A DNA stretch of 64,000 bases from Parahoeflea alexandrii (GCF_027214025.1 NZ_JAPWHB010000008.1:124001-188000), one strand, 5' to 3'; shown: positions 1 to 9,303, counted from the stretch's first letter. Numbers and translations are program-made. Notes: a model not told the origin generated them from the sequence alone.

Positions 1-198
1 GTGCTGTTGAGATGTGTCATTTTGAGGATCGCTTCGTTTGGGCCTGATGGCCCGCGACCCTATTGCCGCGGACGTTGGCCTGGCCGGGAAGTGAAACCGG
101 TGACATCAATATAGACCGCTTCTGAAAATCGAACTCCAGCGGAAAGGACATGAACTGGCCGTTCCGCGACACCATTCGAGATCCGGATCCCGGCCCGA
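1..198. other. Window edge with no assignable gene
   Basis: No reading frame with recognisable protein similarity was found on either strand. A 51-codon minus-strand frame opens at about 167 but looks like nothing I know. The stretch lies downstream of the stop of the polyamine-type permease at 199 and may hold the end of that operon or the edge of a neighbouring gene outside the window. Confidence 0.4.
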
Positions 199-1053
199 TC
201 AGCCCGGGCTCAGGCCTCTCAGCCGCTCGGACCGCCGCCGCAGGAGCTCGAGGGTGGTCAGCAGCAGGATCGAGATGCCGACCAGGAGCGTCGCAACTGC
301 GAGAATGGTCGGCGATATCTGCTCGCGCAGACCGGTGAACATCTGCCAGGGAAGCGTCTTCTGCGAGGCCGAACCGAGAAAGAGCACGACCACGACTTCG
401 TCGAACGAGGTGATGAAGGCGAATAGCGCGCCGGAAATCACGCCCGGCAGGATAAGCGGCATCTGCACCTTGAAGAAGGTGGTCACCGGATTTGCGCCCA
501 TGGAGGCCGATGCCCGGATCAGGGAGCGGTCAAAACCCACGAGCGTGGCTGTCACCGTGATGATCACGAACGGTGTTCCCAGCGCTGCATGGGCCAGCAC
601 GACACCCCAGTAGGTGCCCTGCAGGCCGATGCGCGAATAGAAGAAGTACATGCCGGCCGCTGAAATGATCAGCGGCACGATCATTGGTGAAATCAGGATG
701 GCCATGATTGCCGACTTGAACGGCACATGGCTCTGGCTCAAACCGATGGCGGCCAGGGTTCCGAGGCATGTGGCGACGATGGTCGCCACCGGAGCGATCG
801 ACACCGAATTCCACAGCGCCTGCTGCCAATCGGGATTGGTGAAGAAGTCCTGGTAGTGCTTGAGTGAATAGCCTTCGGGATCAAGCGCCAGCATCTTCGG
901 TGTGAAGGTGAAGAAATTCTCGGCGTTGAAGGACAGGGGCATGATCACGATGATCGGGAAGATCAGGAAAAAGAAGATCAGGCCGCAGATCGCGCGGAAC
1001 GTATAGTGCCAGGTGATCTGGGCTTTGGAGGCATAGGGTGGCAGTGCGGACAT
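199..1053 (-). CDS. Polyamine-type ABC transporter permease, PotC/PotI family
   Basis: This is the second inner-membrane permease of a spermidine/putrescine-type importer and is last in a four-gene minus-strand operon. The 284-residue protein has about six hydrophobic segments, the first at residues 17-40. The cytoplasmic EAA-type loop is visible around residues 180-200 (RASASMGANP), the site that docks the ATPase. Length matches PotC relatives. The start at 1053 has a good ribosome site (GAGGGAG) a few bases upstream and sits 10 bases after the stop of the preceding permease, so the two are probably translationally linked. Family assignment is firm; the exact substrate (putrescine, spermidine or a related amine) cannot be read from the permease. 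Confidence 0.9.
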   Translation of the reverse strand: MSALPPYASKAQITWHYTFRAICGLIFFFLIFPIIVIMPLSFNAENFFTFTPKMLALDPEGYSLKHYQDFFTNPDWQQALWNSVSIAPVATIVATCLGTLAAIGLSQSHVPFKSAIMAILISPMIVPLIISAAGMYFFYSRIGLQGTYWGVVLAHAALGTPFVIITVTATLVGFDRSLIRASASMGANPVTTFFKVQMPLILPGVISGALFAFITSFDEVVVVLFLGSASQKTLPWQMFTGLREQISPTILAVATLLVGISILLLTTLELLRRRSERLRGLSPG

Positions 1054-1063
1054 GGTGGCTCCC

Positions 1064-2335
1064 TCAACCCAGCTTCACATTGTCGATGCCGACGATCTTG
1101 TCGTAGACGTAGAACAGCAGCATCACCAGCGCCAGCAGGATGGTGCCGAGCGCCGCTGCCAGTCCCCAGTTCAGCGACGTCGATATGTGGTAGGCGATGC
1201 GGTTCGAGATGAAGATGCCGCTGGTGCCGCCAACCAGTTCCGGGGTGATGTAGTAGCCGATGGACAGGATGAAGACGAGAATCGCGCCTGCGCCGATGCC
1301 GGGAATGGACTGCGGAAAATAGACTTTCCAGAATGCGGTCCAGTCGTTGGCGCCAAGGCTCTTGGCGGCACGCACATAGTTCGGCGAAATGGTTTTCATC
1401 ACCGAGAACAGCGGCAGGATCATGAAAGGCAGCAGGATATGTGTCATCGCGACAATGGTGCCGAACTGGTTGTTGATCATGATCAGCCGGTCGGCATCAT
1501 TGACCAGTCCGATCCAGACCAGGAAGTCATTGACGACGCCCTGTTGCTGAAGCAGCACCTTCCATGCCGACGTGCGCACCAGAAGCGATGTCCAGAACGG
1601 CAGCAGCACGAGAATCATCAGCATGTTGGATGACCTGAGCGGCAGGCTGGCGAGCAGGAATGCGATCGGATAGCCGAGCAGCAGGCAGGACATCGTGATC
1701 ACGATCGAGAGGAACATGGTCCGGCCGAAAAGGAACAGATAGATCCGCTCGTTTTCAGGCACCATTTCTATCCCTTTGGCCGTGCGATGCGCATCGACGG
1801 CGTTGAGAAAGTAGCCGTCCGTATAGGCAGGACTTGCCTGCTTGATCACAGCCCAGGTCTCGACCGTACCCCAGTCTTCGTCGACCTTGATGAATGCCTC
1901 CTTGTAGGGCGGCTGCATTTTTGTCGAAGGCCGTCCGGTCTTGCGGAAGAGACCCGACATGCCGGGTTCATCATAGTTCAGGCGCAAACCGAGCCGGGTG
2001 TGTTTCTTGTCCTTGAAAGCCTGGACAAAATCGGCGTGGAAGGCTGCGAACACTTCCTCGCCGGGCGCCTCGCCCGATGCAGGATCCCACTCCTTGAGCG
2101 CGACCACCGTCAGGGGAATGGTCTCCTCGACGATCTGGTTTTCCACGGAGCGGAACAGCATGTCCGCGATCGGCATGATAAAGCTCAGGACGATGAAGGC
2201 AAGCAAGGGCAGGATCAGCAGGAAGCTGCGGAGCTTTTCGCGCCGGAGCGCGCGGTTGAGCCTTTGTTTCAGGGGCGTTCCATCAGCAGCCCGCACGACG
2301 CCGTCACTGGCCGGGTCTGAAATTGTGCTGCTCAT
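1064..2335 (-). CDS. Polyamine-type ABC transporter permease, PotB/PotH family
   Basis: First permease of the importer. From the ATG at 2335 the protein has 423 residues, longer than the usual 280-320 of PotB. The extra length is a large periplasmic insertion of about 130 residues between the first membrane segment (about residues 35-60) and the second. Such insertions are known in a subset of alphaproteobacterial PotB/PotH proteins. The EAA loop is visible (RAAKSLGAND). I chose 2335 rather than an upstream start because GAGGGG lies at the right distance and an upstream start would run into the hairpin at 2363-2391. Neighbours are the binding protein upstream and the second permease downstream. 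Confidence 0.88.
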   Translation of the reverse strand: MSSTISDPASDGVVRAADGTPLKQRLNRALRREKLRSFLLILPLLAFIVLSFIMPIADMLFRSVENQIVEETIPLTVVALKEWDPASGEAPGEEVFAAFHADFVQAFKDKKHTRLGLRLNYDEPGMSGLFRKTGRPSTKMQPPYKEAFIKVDEDWGTVETWAVIKQASPAYTDGYFLNAVDAHRTAKGIEMVPENERIYLFLFGRTMFLSIVITMSCLLLGYPIAFLLASLPLRSSNMLMILVLLPFWTSLLVRTSAWKVLLQQQGVVNDFLVWIGLVNDADRLIMINNQFGTIVAMTHILLPFMILPLFSVMKTISPNYVRAAKSLGANDWTAFWKVYFPQSIPGIGAGAILVFILSIGYYITPELVGGTSGIFISNRIAYHISTSLNWGLAAALGTILLALVMLLFYVYDKIVGIDNVKLG

Positions 2336-2362
2336 GGAATGCCCCTCATTCACTATCTTGAT

Positions 2363-2391
2363 TGATGCGGCGGCAATGAGCCGCCGCATCA
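2363..2391 (-). terminator. Intercistronic hairpin between binding protein and permease genes
   Basis: A perfect 12-base inverted repeat (TGATGCGGCGGC with its complement) encloses a 5-base loop. It lies 16 bases after the binding-protein stop and 27 bases before the permease start. No T-run follows on the transcribed strand. It is therefore better read as an mRNA-stabilising or partial-termination element than as a full terminator. Such elements let a binding protein be made in excess over its permeases. Confidence 0.7.
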
Positions 2392-2406
2392 GGATTCAGC
2401 AAAGGC

Positions 2407-3534
2407 TTACTTGGCGAGCCAGGCCTGGAACTTCGCATCGACGTCGTCGGCATAGTTCGCCCACCATTCGATGTTGTTGACCAGGATATTGCCCATGTTG
2501 GCCGGATCGGTCGGCATGTGCGGCGCCATGTCGATGCCGAGCTCTTCATGCTTGCCGACGAGCGGTGCGGAGGAGGCGCGGGCAGGGCCGTAGGAGATGT
2601 ACTTGGCCTGATCGGCGAGGCGCTGTGTATCGGTCGCAAACTTGAGGAAGTGCTTGACGCGGTTCAGACGATCCTCAGGCAAGCCGGCCGGGATGATCCA
2701 GCCGTCGAAATCGAAGACCTGATAGTCCCACAGCATGGCGACCGGCTGCTTCTGTTCTTCGATAACCGAGAAGAGACGGCCGTTGTAGGTCGATCCAATC
2801 ACGATTTCGCCGTCGGCGAGAAGCTGCGGGGTGTCCGCACCGGCCGACCACCAGATCACGTCATCCTTGATGGTGTCGAGCTTGGCGAGCGCGCGATCAA
2901 TGCCCTCGTCGGTTTCCATGACATTGTAGAGTTCGGCCTTCGATACGCCGTCGCAGAGCAGCGCCCACTCGATGTTCTTCTTCGGGCGCTTTTCCAGAGC
3001 GCGCTTGCCCGGGAATTTTTCAAGATCGAAGACGTCGCAGACCGAGGTTGGCGTCGCGCCGTTCCAGGCAGCCACATCGGTGCGGTAGCCAAAGGTGGTC
3101 GAGAACACGATCTGGGGGATGAAACAGCCGGAGATCAGCGATTCGCCGAAGTCCTTCGATGCAGGCGTCCCGTCGGGGGCCGCTGCAAGGTCCTCATCCG
3201 CGTTGATTTCCATGGCCAGGCCTTCGTCACAGAGGCGAACCGCATCCGGGCCTTCGACGTCGACCAGATCCCAGGTCACGTTGCCGGCTTCGTTCATGGC
3301 GCGGAGCTTGGCAACGGCCTCGTTGGATGATTCATCATAGATGAACTTGACACCGGTCATCGCTGCATAGGGATCCGAGTAGGCCTTGACCTGAGAGTTC
3401 TGGTAAGCCCCACCCCAGGAAACGACGGTCATTTCACTGGCGCAATTGTCACAGGCCGGGAGTTCGTCCGACTGAACCGGCGCTGCAAAGGTGAAGCCGC
3501 TGGCGGCGGCTAGAAGCAGTAGTCTGAGTTTCAT
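2407..3534 (-). CDS. Polyamine-type extracellular solute-binding protein, PotD/PotF family
   Basis: Periplasmic binding protein of the importer, 375 residues from the ATG at 3534, which has GGGAG upstream. Residues 1-20 form a Sec signal peptide ending near SDELPAC. The mature part opens with a strand typical of this family (MTVVSWGGAYQNSQ) and later carries the WWSAGADTPQLLADGE block seen in PotD-like proteins that bind amine ligands. It lies between the ATPase gene upstream and the permeases downstream, so the operon order is ATPase, binding protein, permease, permease. Two cysteines close together near the mature N-terminus (CDNC) could form a disulfide. The ligand is not certain. Confidence 0.9.
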   Translation of the reverse strand: MKLRLLLLAAASGFTFAAPVQSDELPACDNCASEMTVVSWGGAYQNSQVKAYSDPYAAMTGVKFIYDESSNEAVAKLRAMNEAGNVTWDLVDVEGPDAVRLCDEGLAMEINADEDLAAAPDGTPASKDFGESLISGCFIPQIVFSTTFGYRTDVAAWNGATPTSVCDVFDLEKFPGKRALEKRPKKNIEWALLCDGVSKAELYNVMETDEGIDRALAKLDTIKDDVIWWSAGADTPQLLADGEIVIGSTYNGRLFSVIEEQKQPVAMLWDYQVFDFDGWIIPAGLPEDRLNRVKHFLKFATDTQRLADQAKYISYGPARASSAPLVGKHEELGIDMAPHMPTDPANMGNILVNNIEWWANYADDVDAKFQAWLAK

Positions 3535-3623
3535 GATATTCTCCCTTGAGTGAAGGTTTGACAGAGACTGCTCCGCCAAATCCGTTTTGCCGCAGTGCCT
3601 TTCGGTCACAGCAAAAGCCTGTG

Positions 3624-4718
3624 TCAGCCGACGGCATCGAGTGCCTTGCAATCGCCGGCGGCCCAGCCGATCGGGACGATGTCGCCGGCGGCGATTTTCC
3701 GGCGCTCGCCCCGGTTTCGAACCTTGACGACGAATTCGCTGTTTCCGGCGACACTCATGCGAACGCGGATGTGATCGCCGAGATAGATCAACTCCTCGAT
3801 CTTGCCGTCGACCATGTTGTCCATGGGCTTTTCCGGTTGAAGCTCGACCCTTTCGGGGCGCAGCGACAAGGTGGTCTTGCTGCCGATACCCGCAATGTTG
3901 ACCGGGTCTGCGCGCAGCTTGATGCCGCCGGCCACCTCGACCATGCATTCACCGCCGCCGATTTCAGTAACGTTGCCGTTGAGCTTGTTGTTCTCGCCGA
4001 TGAACTGGGCGACGAACGAGTTCTGCGGGCTTTCATAGAGCATGTCAGGCGGAGACAATTGCTGGATCACGCCATCATTGAAGACGGCCACGCGGTCCGA
4101 CATTGTCAGGGCCTCGGTCTGGTCGTGGGTCACGTAGACGATGGTCACGCCCAGATTGTCGTGAATGTGCTTGATCTCGTACTGCATCTGCTCGCGCAGC
4201 TGCTTGTCGAGCGCGCCCAGCGGCTCGTCCATCAGCACCAGCTCAGGATCGAAGACCAAAGCCCGGGCAACGGCGACGCGCTGCTGCTGGCCGCCCGAAA
4301 GCTGGGCCGGACGGCGCGACCCGAAGGCGCCGAGTTCGACCATGTCCAGCGCCCGCTTGATGCGGCTTTCCTGCTCGGACTTGTCCATGCCGCGAACCTG
4401 AAGCGGAAAGGCCAGGTTCTCCGCTACCGACATGTGGGGAAACAGCGCATAGTTCTGGAAGACCATGCCGATACCGCGCTTGTGCGGAGGGACATTGTTG
4501 ATCGGATTGTCGTTGAGATAGATCTCGCCGTGAGTTGCCGGTTCGAAGCCGGCAAGCATCATCAAGCAGGTGGTCTTGCCGGAGCCTGACGGTCCAAGCA
4601 TTGTCAGGAATTCACCTCGAGCAATATCGAGATTGAGGTTCTTTACGACGAGTGTTTCCCCGTCATAACTTTTCTGCACGCTGTCATACCGTACGGCTGC
4701 GCCCCGGTTCTCGCTCAT
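3624..4718 (-). CDS. Polyamine-type ABC transporter ATP-binding protein, PotA/PotG family
   Basis: Cytoplasmic ATPase that powers the importer; 364 residues, the usual family length. Visible in order are Walker A (GPSGSGKT, about residues 42-49), the Q-loop ([10 protein letters not shown]), the signature LSGGQQQR, Walker B (LVLMDEP), the H-loop (VTHDQ) and a C-terminal TOBE/OB-type regulatory domain of about 120 residues. The start at 4718 has AGGGGA upstream. It is first in the operon; the promoter should lie in the AT-richer stretch at about 4760-4920. All catalytic motifs are intact. Confidence 0.93.
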   Translation of the reverse strand: MSENRGAAVRYDSVQKSYDGETLVVKNLNLDIARGEFLTMLGPSGSGKTTCLMMLAGFEPATHGEIYLNDNPINNVPPHKRGIGMVFQNYALFPHMSVAENLAFPLQVRGMDKSEQESRIKRALDMVELGAFGSRRPAQLSGGQQQRVAVARALVFDPELVLMDEPLGALDKQLREQMQYEIKHIHDNLGVTIVYVTHDQTEALTMSDRVAVFNDGVIQQLSPPDMLYESPQNSFVAQFIGENNKLNGNVTEIGGGECMVEVAGGIKLRADPVNIAGIGSKTTLSLRPERVELQPEKPMDNMVDGKIEELIYLGDHIRVRMSVAGNSEFVVKVRNRGERRKIAAGDIVPIGWAAGDCKALDAVG

Positions 4719-5241
4719 AAGGTCCCCTGCCTGTTGCCGCTCGTCTTCGTGGATGAGCGTTGTCTCTAGGTCTTATCCTTATGAAAGCGATTGTCGCCAC
4801 TGCTTGTAAAGGCAAAAATTCCATCCAGGTGAGGATTGTGCAAAAACGCCGGAAAATTGCTCCTAATGATGCAAAGAAGGGCAATTTGGTCCAGGTGCAG
4901 ACAAAATTTTTATCAAAAGTTCAAAGGCGGTTCCCACGAACCTGCCAATGATTGCAACCGCCTTCCTCACAGCCCGGCTCCGCCGCAAATGACAATCGGT
5001 GACTTCGTTTGAAGAAAGTCTCGAGGAGACCCGGCATACGGATCAACTTGCGACACCTGAGTGCGAGGGGATATAGCTGCTGAGTGTGGATCCGGCCATG
5101 CATCCGGATGCCCGCGGTAGCGGCAATGATCCGCTTGTTCCGATTTCGGGGCAGATATTCCGGGGGGCGATGACCTGCGTCGTGCTGGGAGGGATCATCA
5201 CGGGCACAGCACGGCAGCTGCATAGGAGCGTCAATCCCGGT
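4719..5241. other. Intergenic region upstream of the polyamine-type operon
   Basis: No supported gene in 523 bases. The part from 4790 to 4920 is clearly more AT-rich than its surroundings and would hold the operon promoter, but I cannot place -35 and -10 boxes with confidence. Short frames here have no recognisable protein character. Confidence 0.5.
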
Positions 5242-6417
5242 TCAGGCCGATTGGCCGGTGACAAGTTCGGCGTTCCGGTGGGTCTCGAGCCCTGACGTGA
5301 ACTCCTCGATCAGGGATTTGACGACCTCTTTCTGGGCTTCCTTGGTGCTGGCGCCGCCGGCGACCGCGGTTGCGTAGACAGAGCGTTGCCGGTCCGCGCT
5401 TGTGCCGGTTTCGACAATCCGGCGTGCTGACTGGACCTCGGACCAACAGCCAAGCGCGATCGCATCTTCGCGAACGAGCTCGATCAGTTCCTTGAGCAGG
5501 TCAGCGAAATCGACGACGGATCCCTTGCCGAAATCGATCAATCCGTTGGAGACGCCATAGCGCTGCGCCCGCCAGCGGTTTTCTCCGACCAGAAACCGGT
5601 CATGGATGCGCCATCTCTGGTTCTTCGTCCGCAGCCGCCACAGCATGTGCATGATCGACTGGGTCAGAGCGACAATGGCCAGCGTGTCATCCAGCCGGGG
5701 AGAAACGTCGCAAATTCGCGATTCCAGCGTCGGGAACCTGTCGGACGGGCGAAGGTCCCACCAGATCTTGGTGCAATCCTCTATCAGGCCTGTGTCGATG
5801 ATGATCTGAACGGACCGCCGGTACTCGGACCAGGAGGAAAAACGTGGCGGCAAACCGGTTCTGGGTAGGTTGTCGAAGACTGTCAGCCGGTACGAATTCA
5901 GGCCGGTATCGTCCCCCTTCCAATAGGGCGACGAGGTCGACAGTGCCAGAAGATGCGGCAGGAAATAGGGGAACTGCGCCATCAGATCGATGCGGGTATC
6001 ATCATCGTCAATGCCGACATGGACATGCATGCCGCAAATCAGCATGCGCCGGGCAACGCCGCCGAGATCGCGTTCGAGCTCGCGGTAGCGCTGCTTGTCG
6101 GTGAAGTGCTGCTTGTGCCAGTCGGCAAAAGGATGACAGGACACGGCAAGTGGCGCCATGCCGTAATTGCCGGCAATTCGCGATATCACAGACCGCAGGT
6201 GCGCCAGATCCCTGCCGGCTTCTGCGACCGTCTTGCAGACCCGGGTTCCGACCTCGATCTGGCACTGCAGGAATTCGGGGCTGACCTGCCCTTCAAGCTC
6301 CGCTGCGCAATCGGCCATCAGGGATTCGGGTGCGGCAACGAGATCGAACGTCTCGCGATCGACAAGCAGATATTCCTCTTCGACGCCGAGGGTGAAGCTG
6401 GGTCCAGAGTAGCTCAT
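5242..6417 (-). CDS. Carboxylate-amine ligase, YbdK / glutamate-cysteine ligase family 2
   Basis: Member of the GCS2 family (YbdK), ATP-dependent enzymes related to glutamate-cysteine ligase that join an amino acid carboxylate to an amine; E. coli YbdK shows only weak gamma-glutamylcysteine synthesis. The 391-residue protein begins with the family hallmark [11 protein letters not shown] (residues 10-20) and carries the metal-binding GMHVHVGID block near residues 131-139, followed by the [12 protein letters not shown] segment. Length is normal. It is a single minus-strand gene whose upstream side abuts a decayed TRAP gene, and its ribosome site is weak. The in vivo substrate is unknown for most members, so no specific function is claimed. 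Confidence 0.85.
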   Translation of the reverse strand: MSYSGPSFTLGVEEEYLLVDRETFDLVAAPESLMADCAAELEGQVSPEFLQCQIEVGTRVCKTVAEAGRDLAHLRSVISRIAGNYGMAPLAVSCHPFADWHKQHFTDKQRYRELERDLGGVARRMLICGMHVHVGIDDDDTRIDLMAQFPYFLPHLLALSTSSPYWKGDDTGLNSYRLTVFDNLPRTGLPPRFSSWSEYRRSVQIIIDTGLIEDCTKIWWDLRPSDRFPTLESRICDVSPRLDDTLAIVALTQSIMHMLWRLRTKNQRWRIHDRFLVGENRWRAQRYGVSNGLIDFGKGSVVDFADLLKELIELVREDAIALGCWSEVQSARRIVETGTSADRQRSVYATAVAGGASTKEAQKEVVKSLIEEFTSGLETHRNAELVTGQSA

Positions 6418-6460
6418 GGACGGATTTGAACCTGAAAATGGTGAAGGCGCAAGATGGGTC

Positions 6461-6814
6461 GGTGATCTGTTTGTCGAACCAGCTCGAGGGCTGTGCGGGC
6501 ATCGGTGAATTGAACAAGGACACGACGTTCAGCCGTAGCTCGGCCATCAGTTCGTCAAACAGTTCCTGGCCATCACCGTAGCAGATCCAGCCCAACGCCT
6601 CGTTGCTCGACCAGCCAAAGCAAGGGCCGGTACCGAACAGCGATGCGGTCTTGGCCTTGCCGTACCAGCAGGCGGTCACACAGTGCGCTGCGTCGAGAAC
6701 ACCGTGGTGGACCGTGTCCTGCATCTTGAGGGCAGTCGTTGCGTTCCGGGGGATAGCCGGGGTGGCGAGAGCGGCGGCACCAGCAACAGCGGAGCCGCGC
6801 TGAAATCTCCTGTG
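6461..6814 (-). pseudogene. Decayed TRAP transporter substrate-binding protein gene (SmoM/TakP-like)
   Basis: In one minus-strand frame a twin-arginine signal remnant (HRRFQRGSAVAGAAALATPAI) is followed after only a few residues by a block typical of the middle of TRAP binding proteins: DAAHCVTACWYGK, SLFGTGPCFGW and [13 protein letters not shown]. The roughly 60-80 residues that normally separate signal and this block are missing, and similarity stops at about 6461, so the C-terminal two thirds are gone. No start codon is found in frame near the signal remnant. I read this as a gene with an internal deletion and a lost 3' end. It is unrelated in sequence to the intact dctP at 42513. No associated DctQ/DctM remnants are seen. 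Confidence 0.7.
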
Positions 6815-6844
6815 ATTGACTTCGCTTATGGTCGCACAGGACGG

Positions 6845-8005
6845 CTACTGCTTGCCGATGCGGCGAATGGCTATCTGTGTGAGAAAGGGACCGGCCAGTT
6901 CGAATGCAATGGTGCTGGCGACTGCGACGGCAAGCAGATCCTCGCCGATTTCGGGAAACCGTTCACTGGCAACCAGCGCCATGCCGATCGCAACGCCCGC
7001 CTGCGGCATCAGACCGAGGCCGGTCAGTCTGCTTTCGCGATGTGGCAGGCCCGCGAGGCGACCACCGGCCCAACCGCCGAGCAGACGGGCAAGGGCGCGC
7101 AGAATGAAATAGGCGAAGCAGATATACCCGACTTCAGTCAGGTTGCCGGTTTCCAGCGATGCTCCCGCCATGACGAAAAACAGCAGCATGAAAGGCCATT
7201 CTATGCGCTCGATCTCGTGAAATGGCCGCTCATGGTGGCGGGCAAGATTGACGATGGTTGCACCGCAGACCATGCCCGTGAGCAGGAACGAGAATCCGAA
7301 ATGCAGCGCCAGACCGGCGCATAGAAACACCAGGCCCACCGCCTCGATCAGCGTTGGTTCGCCCGGCCTTATCCGTCCTGTCAGAAATGCCGCGGGCAAG
7401 CCGATTGCCAACCCAAGCGCGATGGCTCCACCGACCTCTCGCCCGCCATGCACCATTGCCACCAGGGCGTCCTGGTCGGCCATGATGCCGGCGAAGGTCA
7501 ATGCCATCGAAAAGGCCAGCAGGCCCCAGGCATCGTCGATGGCAACAATGCCAAGCAGGTTGGTGGCAAAGCGTCCCTTGGCGCCAGCCTGGGTAATGAC
7601 ATCATGCGTGGCGGCAGGATCGGTGGCGGCGGACATTCCGCCCAGTAACACCGCAATTGCGACCGGCAGTCCGATCAGCCAGAGCCCTGTCGCGACAACC
7701 ACGACCGAAACCGCGACCAGCGTCAGCGATATGATCATGATCTCGCGGCCATGGGTTTTCAATGTTTCGGGGCTCAGCGTGCCGCCGAGCAGGAAGGCCA
7801 CCATCGTCAGCGCCGTCGGGGCATAGAACTCGTTGGATTCATTGAAGCTGCCAGGCAGCAGGTCCATGACCGGCGGACCGATGATGGCGCCGAGCAGGAT
7901 CAACAGGGTGACGCGGGGAACATGGACGATCCGACCGATCTTGTCGAGCAGAAGGCCGGCCAGAAACAGAACGCCGACCGCGATAAGGACGTCAGAGTTG
8001 GCCAT
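6845..8005 (-). CDS. Sodium:proton antiporter, CPA (Kef/NhaP-like) family
   Basis: Integral membrane monovalent cation/proton antiporter, 386 residues with about 12 hydrophobic segments. The ion-binding region is visible as SAATDPAATHDVI and the later LGIVAIDDAWGL carries paired aspartates as in CPA2 proteins. There is no C-terminal TrkA-N or USP domain, so it is a short form. I prefer the ATG at 8005 (GGGTGAG upstream) over the GTG two codons earlier. It follows the pentaheme cytochrome gene on the same strand with a strong hairpin between, so it may be its operon partner. Transported ion (Na+ or K+) is inferred from family only. Confidence 0.85.
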   Translation of the reverse strand: MANSDVLIAVGVLFLAGLLLDKIGRIVHVPRVTLLILLGAIIGPPVMDLLPGSFNESNEFYAPTALTMVAFLLGGTLSPETLKTHGREIMIISLTLVAVSVVVVATGLWLIGLPVAIAVLLGGMSAATDPAATHDVITQAGAKGRFATNLLGIVAIDDAWGLLAFSMALTFAGIMADQDALVAMVHGGREVGGAIALGLAIGLPAAFLTGRIRPGEPTLIEAVGLVFLCAGLALHFGFSFLLTGMVCGATIVNLARHHERPFHEIERIEWPFMLLFFVMAGASLETGNLTEVGYICFAYFILRALARLLGGWAGGRLAGLPHRESRLTGLGLMPQAGVAIGMALVASERFPEIGEDLLAVAVASTIAFELAGPFLTQIAIRRIGKQ

Positions 8006-8051
8006 TGTCACTCACCCGACACGATGCGGTTTCCTGCGGACTGTCATGATC

Positions 8052-8089
8052 AATCGCCAGCCCGGCAAACAGGTTCCGGGCTGGTGATT
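8052..8089 (-). terminator. Hairpin after the pentaheme cytochrome gene
   Basis: Inverted repeat with 14-base arms (AATCGCCAGCCCGG paired with CCGGGCTGGTGATT, one G-T pair) around a 10-base loop, 18 bases downstream of the cytochrome stop. No T-run follows on the minus strand, so it may attenuate rather than fully stop transcription into the antiporter gene. Confidence 0.65.
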
Positions 8090-8107
8090 GCAAGGTTATG
8101 GCTTCCA

Positions 8108-9196
8108 TCAGGGCCGTGTCATGCCGGCCATGTCGACCGCGGTGGCCTTGGATGCCAAGTCCTCAAGGCTGTCATAGGCGAGTTGAATGGCGTAGCGCGG
8201 ATTGTGCGCATAGGCACCGGGCTCCTTGGCCAGGAACTGGTAGTTGTAGGCAGCGCGCAAAAGCCGTGGCGTCCAGCTCTTGTAGCTGTTGGGGAACTTG
8301 GCTTCGTCGGGGTCAGCCGTGCCGTTTCCATTCAGGTCGTTGAAGAAGTAGGGATAGGCGTGACTGTCATAGGCCACAGGCTTGCCGCTCACGTCCTTTG
8401 CATAGAGCCGGATAGCGTCGCCGAGCTTTTCATGCAGGGTGCTGATTTCGGCGCCGATGCCTTCTGTGGCGTTGCCGTCGCCATCGACATCCGCCGGAGT
8501 GGTGCGTATGTCGCGCACGGTTTCTGCGCCCTTGTGGCAGGTCACGCATTGATCGATGGCGACGACCTTGGTCGTGTGCGGATTGTGGCACGTGGTGCAG
8601 GTGTTGAAGTCGGGCACGTGCGCAAAGCGCTCGGCGTAGGCCTTGCCTTCATACTGGTAACCGCCGCGAACCGAACCGCCGAACATGGTTGCTGCCGAGG
8701 CGGCGTAATGCACATTGACGAAGCCGAGATCGCCGTTGACGGTGTCGTCCTCCGCGCCTGCGATCGCCGCATTGACGCTGTCGCTTGAAGCGCGGCCCTG
8801 GTGGCAGACCATGCAGATCGCCGACGGGCTGGCTTCCGTCATGACTTCCCCCGATGGGAAGGTGATCTGTTTGAGATCATGGGCCGCCTGGTTGTGGCAG
8901 GCGACGCAATCGACCGAGGAGCCGATTGATGCCGGGGCATCCACCTTGCCTGCCGCCGATCCGTCAGCGCCAAGGAAATCGAGCATTCCGGACGAGGAAT
9001 GACATGTGGCGCAATCCTCTGGTACCGCGCCTTCCTTGTTCCAGTGAACGAAAGCTTCGGCTTTCCTGTCGCCGTGCGGCGAGGCCATCCAGCTTTCGAC
9101 GATCGCAGTGACGGGTGATGTTTGCTGCGCCTGGGTGACCGGGATGCCGACAAAGACCAGTGGCAACAGGGATATCAGGGTACGGATGTAGGACAT
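8108..9196 (-). CDS. Periplasmic pentaheme c-type cytochrome
   Basis: The 362-residue protein starts with a Sec signal peptide (residues 1-23, cleavage near TQA/QQ). It has five CXXCH heme-attachment motifs: C62-H66, C97-H101, C128-H132, C200-H204 and C217-H221. It should therefore be exported, receive five hemes and act as a periplasmic electron carrier. Spacing is irregular, with three hemes in the first 130 residues and a pair near 200-220, and the C-terminal 140 residues have no heme motif. I do not recognise a named family such as NapC, NrfA or OTR. The start has GGAGG at the right distance. It is transcribed divergently from nqrA, 229 bases away, and precedes the antiporter gene. Its redox partner is unknown. 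Confidence 0.88.
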   Translation of the reverse strand: MSYIRTLISLLPLVFVGIPVTQAQQTSPVTAIVESWMASPHGDRKAEAFVHWNKEGAVPEDCATCHSSSGMLDFLGADGSAAGKVDAPASIGSSVDCVACHNQAAHDLKQITFPSGEVMTEASPSAICMVCHQGRASSDSVNAAIAGAEDDTVNGDLGFVNVHYAASAATMFGGSVRGGYQYEGKAYAERFAHVPDFNTCTTCHNPHTTKVVAIDQCVTCHKGAETVRDIRTTPADVDGDGNATEGIGAEISTLHEKLGDAIRLYAKDVSGKPVAYDSHAYPYFFNDLNGNGTADPDEAKFPNSYKSWTPRLLRAAYNYQFLAKEPGAYAHNPRYAIQLAYDSLEDLASKATAVDMAGMTRP

Positions 9197-9289
9197 GGCA
9201 GACCTCCAGCGGTTCAGTCAAATTGGCTTTGCGGCAATTCGGGATGCTCTTCTTGTGCCGTGATTATGACGTCGGATCGCGCGCCCGCA

Positions 9290-9303
9290 TTGATCTCGCT
9301 CAA
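9290..9303. promoter_or_regulatory. FNR/FixK-like box in the cytochrome-nqr divergent region
   Basis: TTGATCTCGCTCAA matches the TTGAT-N4-ATCAA consensus of FNR/FixK/Anr regulators at nine of ten defined bases. It lies 94 bases upstream of the cytochrome start and 123 bases upstream of the proposed nqrA start. Position is compatible with oxygen control of either or both units; one mismatch means it could be chance. Confidence 0.4.

Noticed and set aside
8108-9196. Pentaheme cytochrome as a nitrate or nitrite reductase subunit (NapC/NrfH/NrfA)
   Set aside because: No membrane anchor of the NapC type, no CXXCK motif and no adjacent nap or nrf genes.
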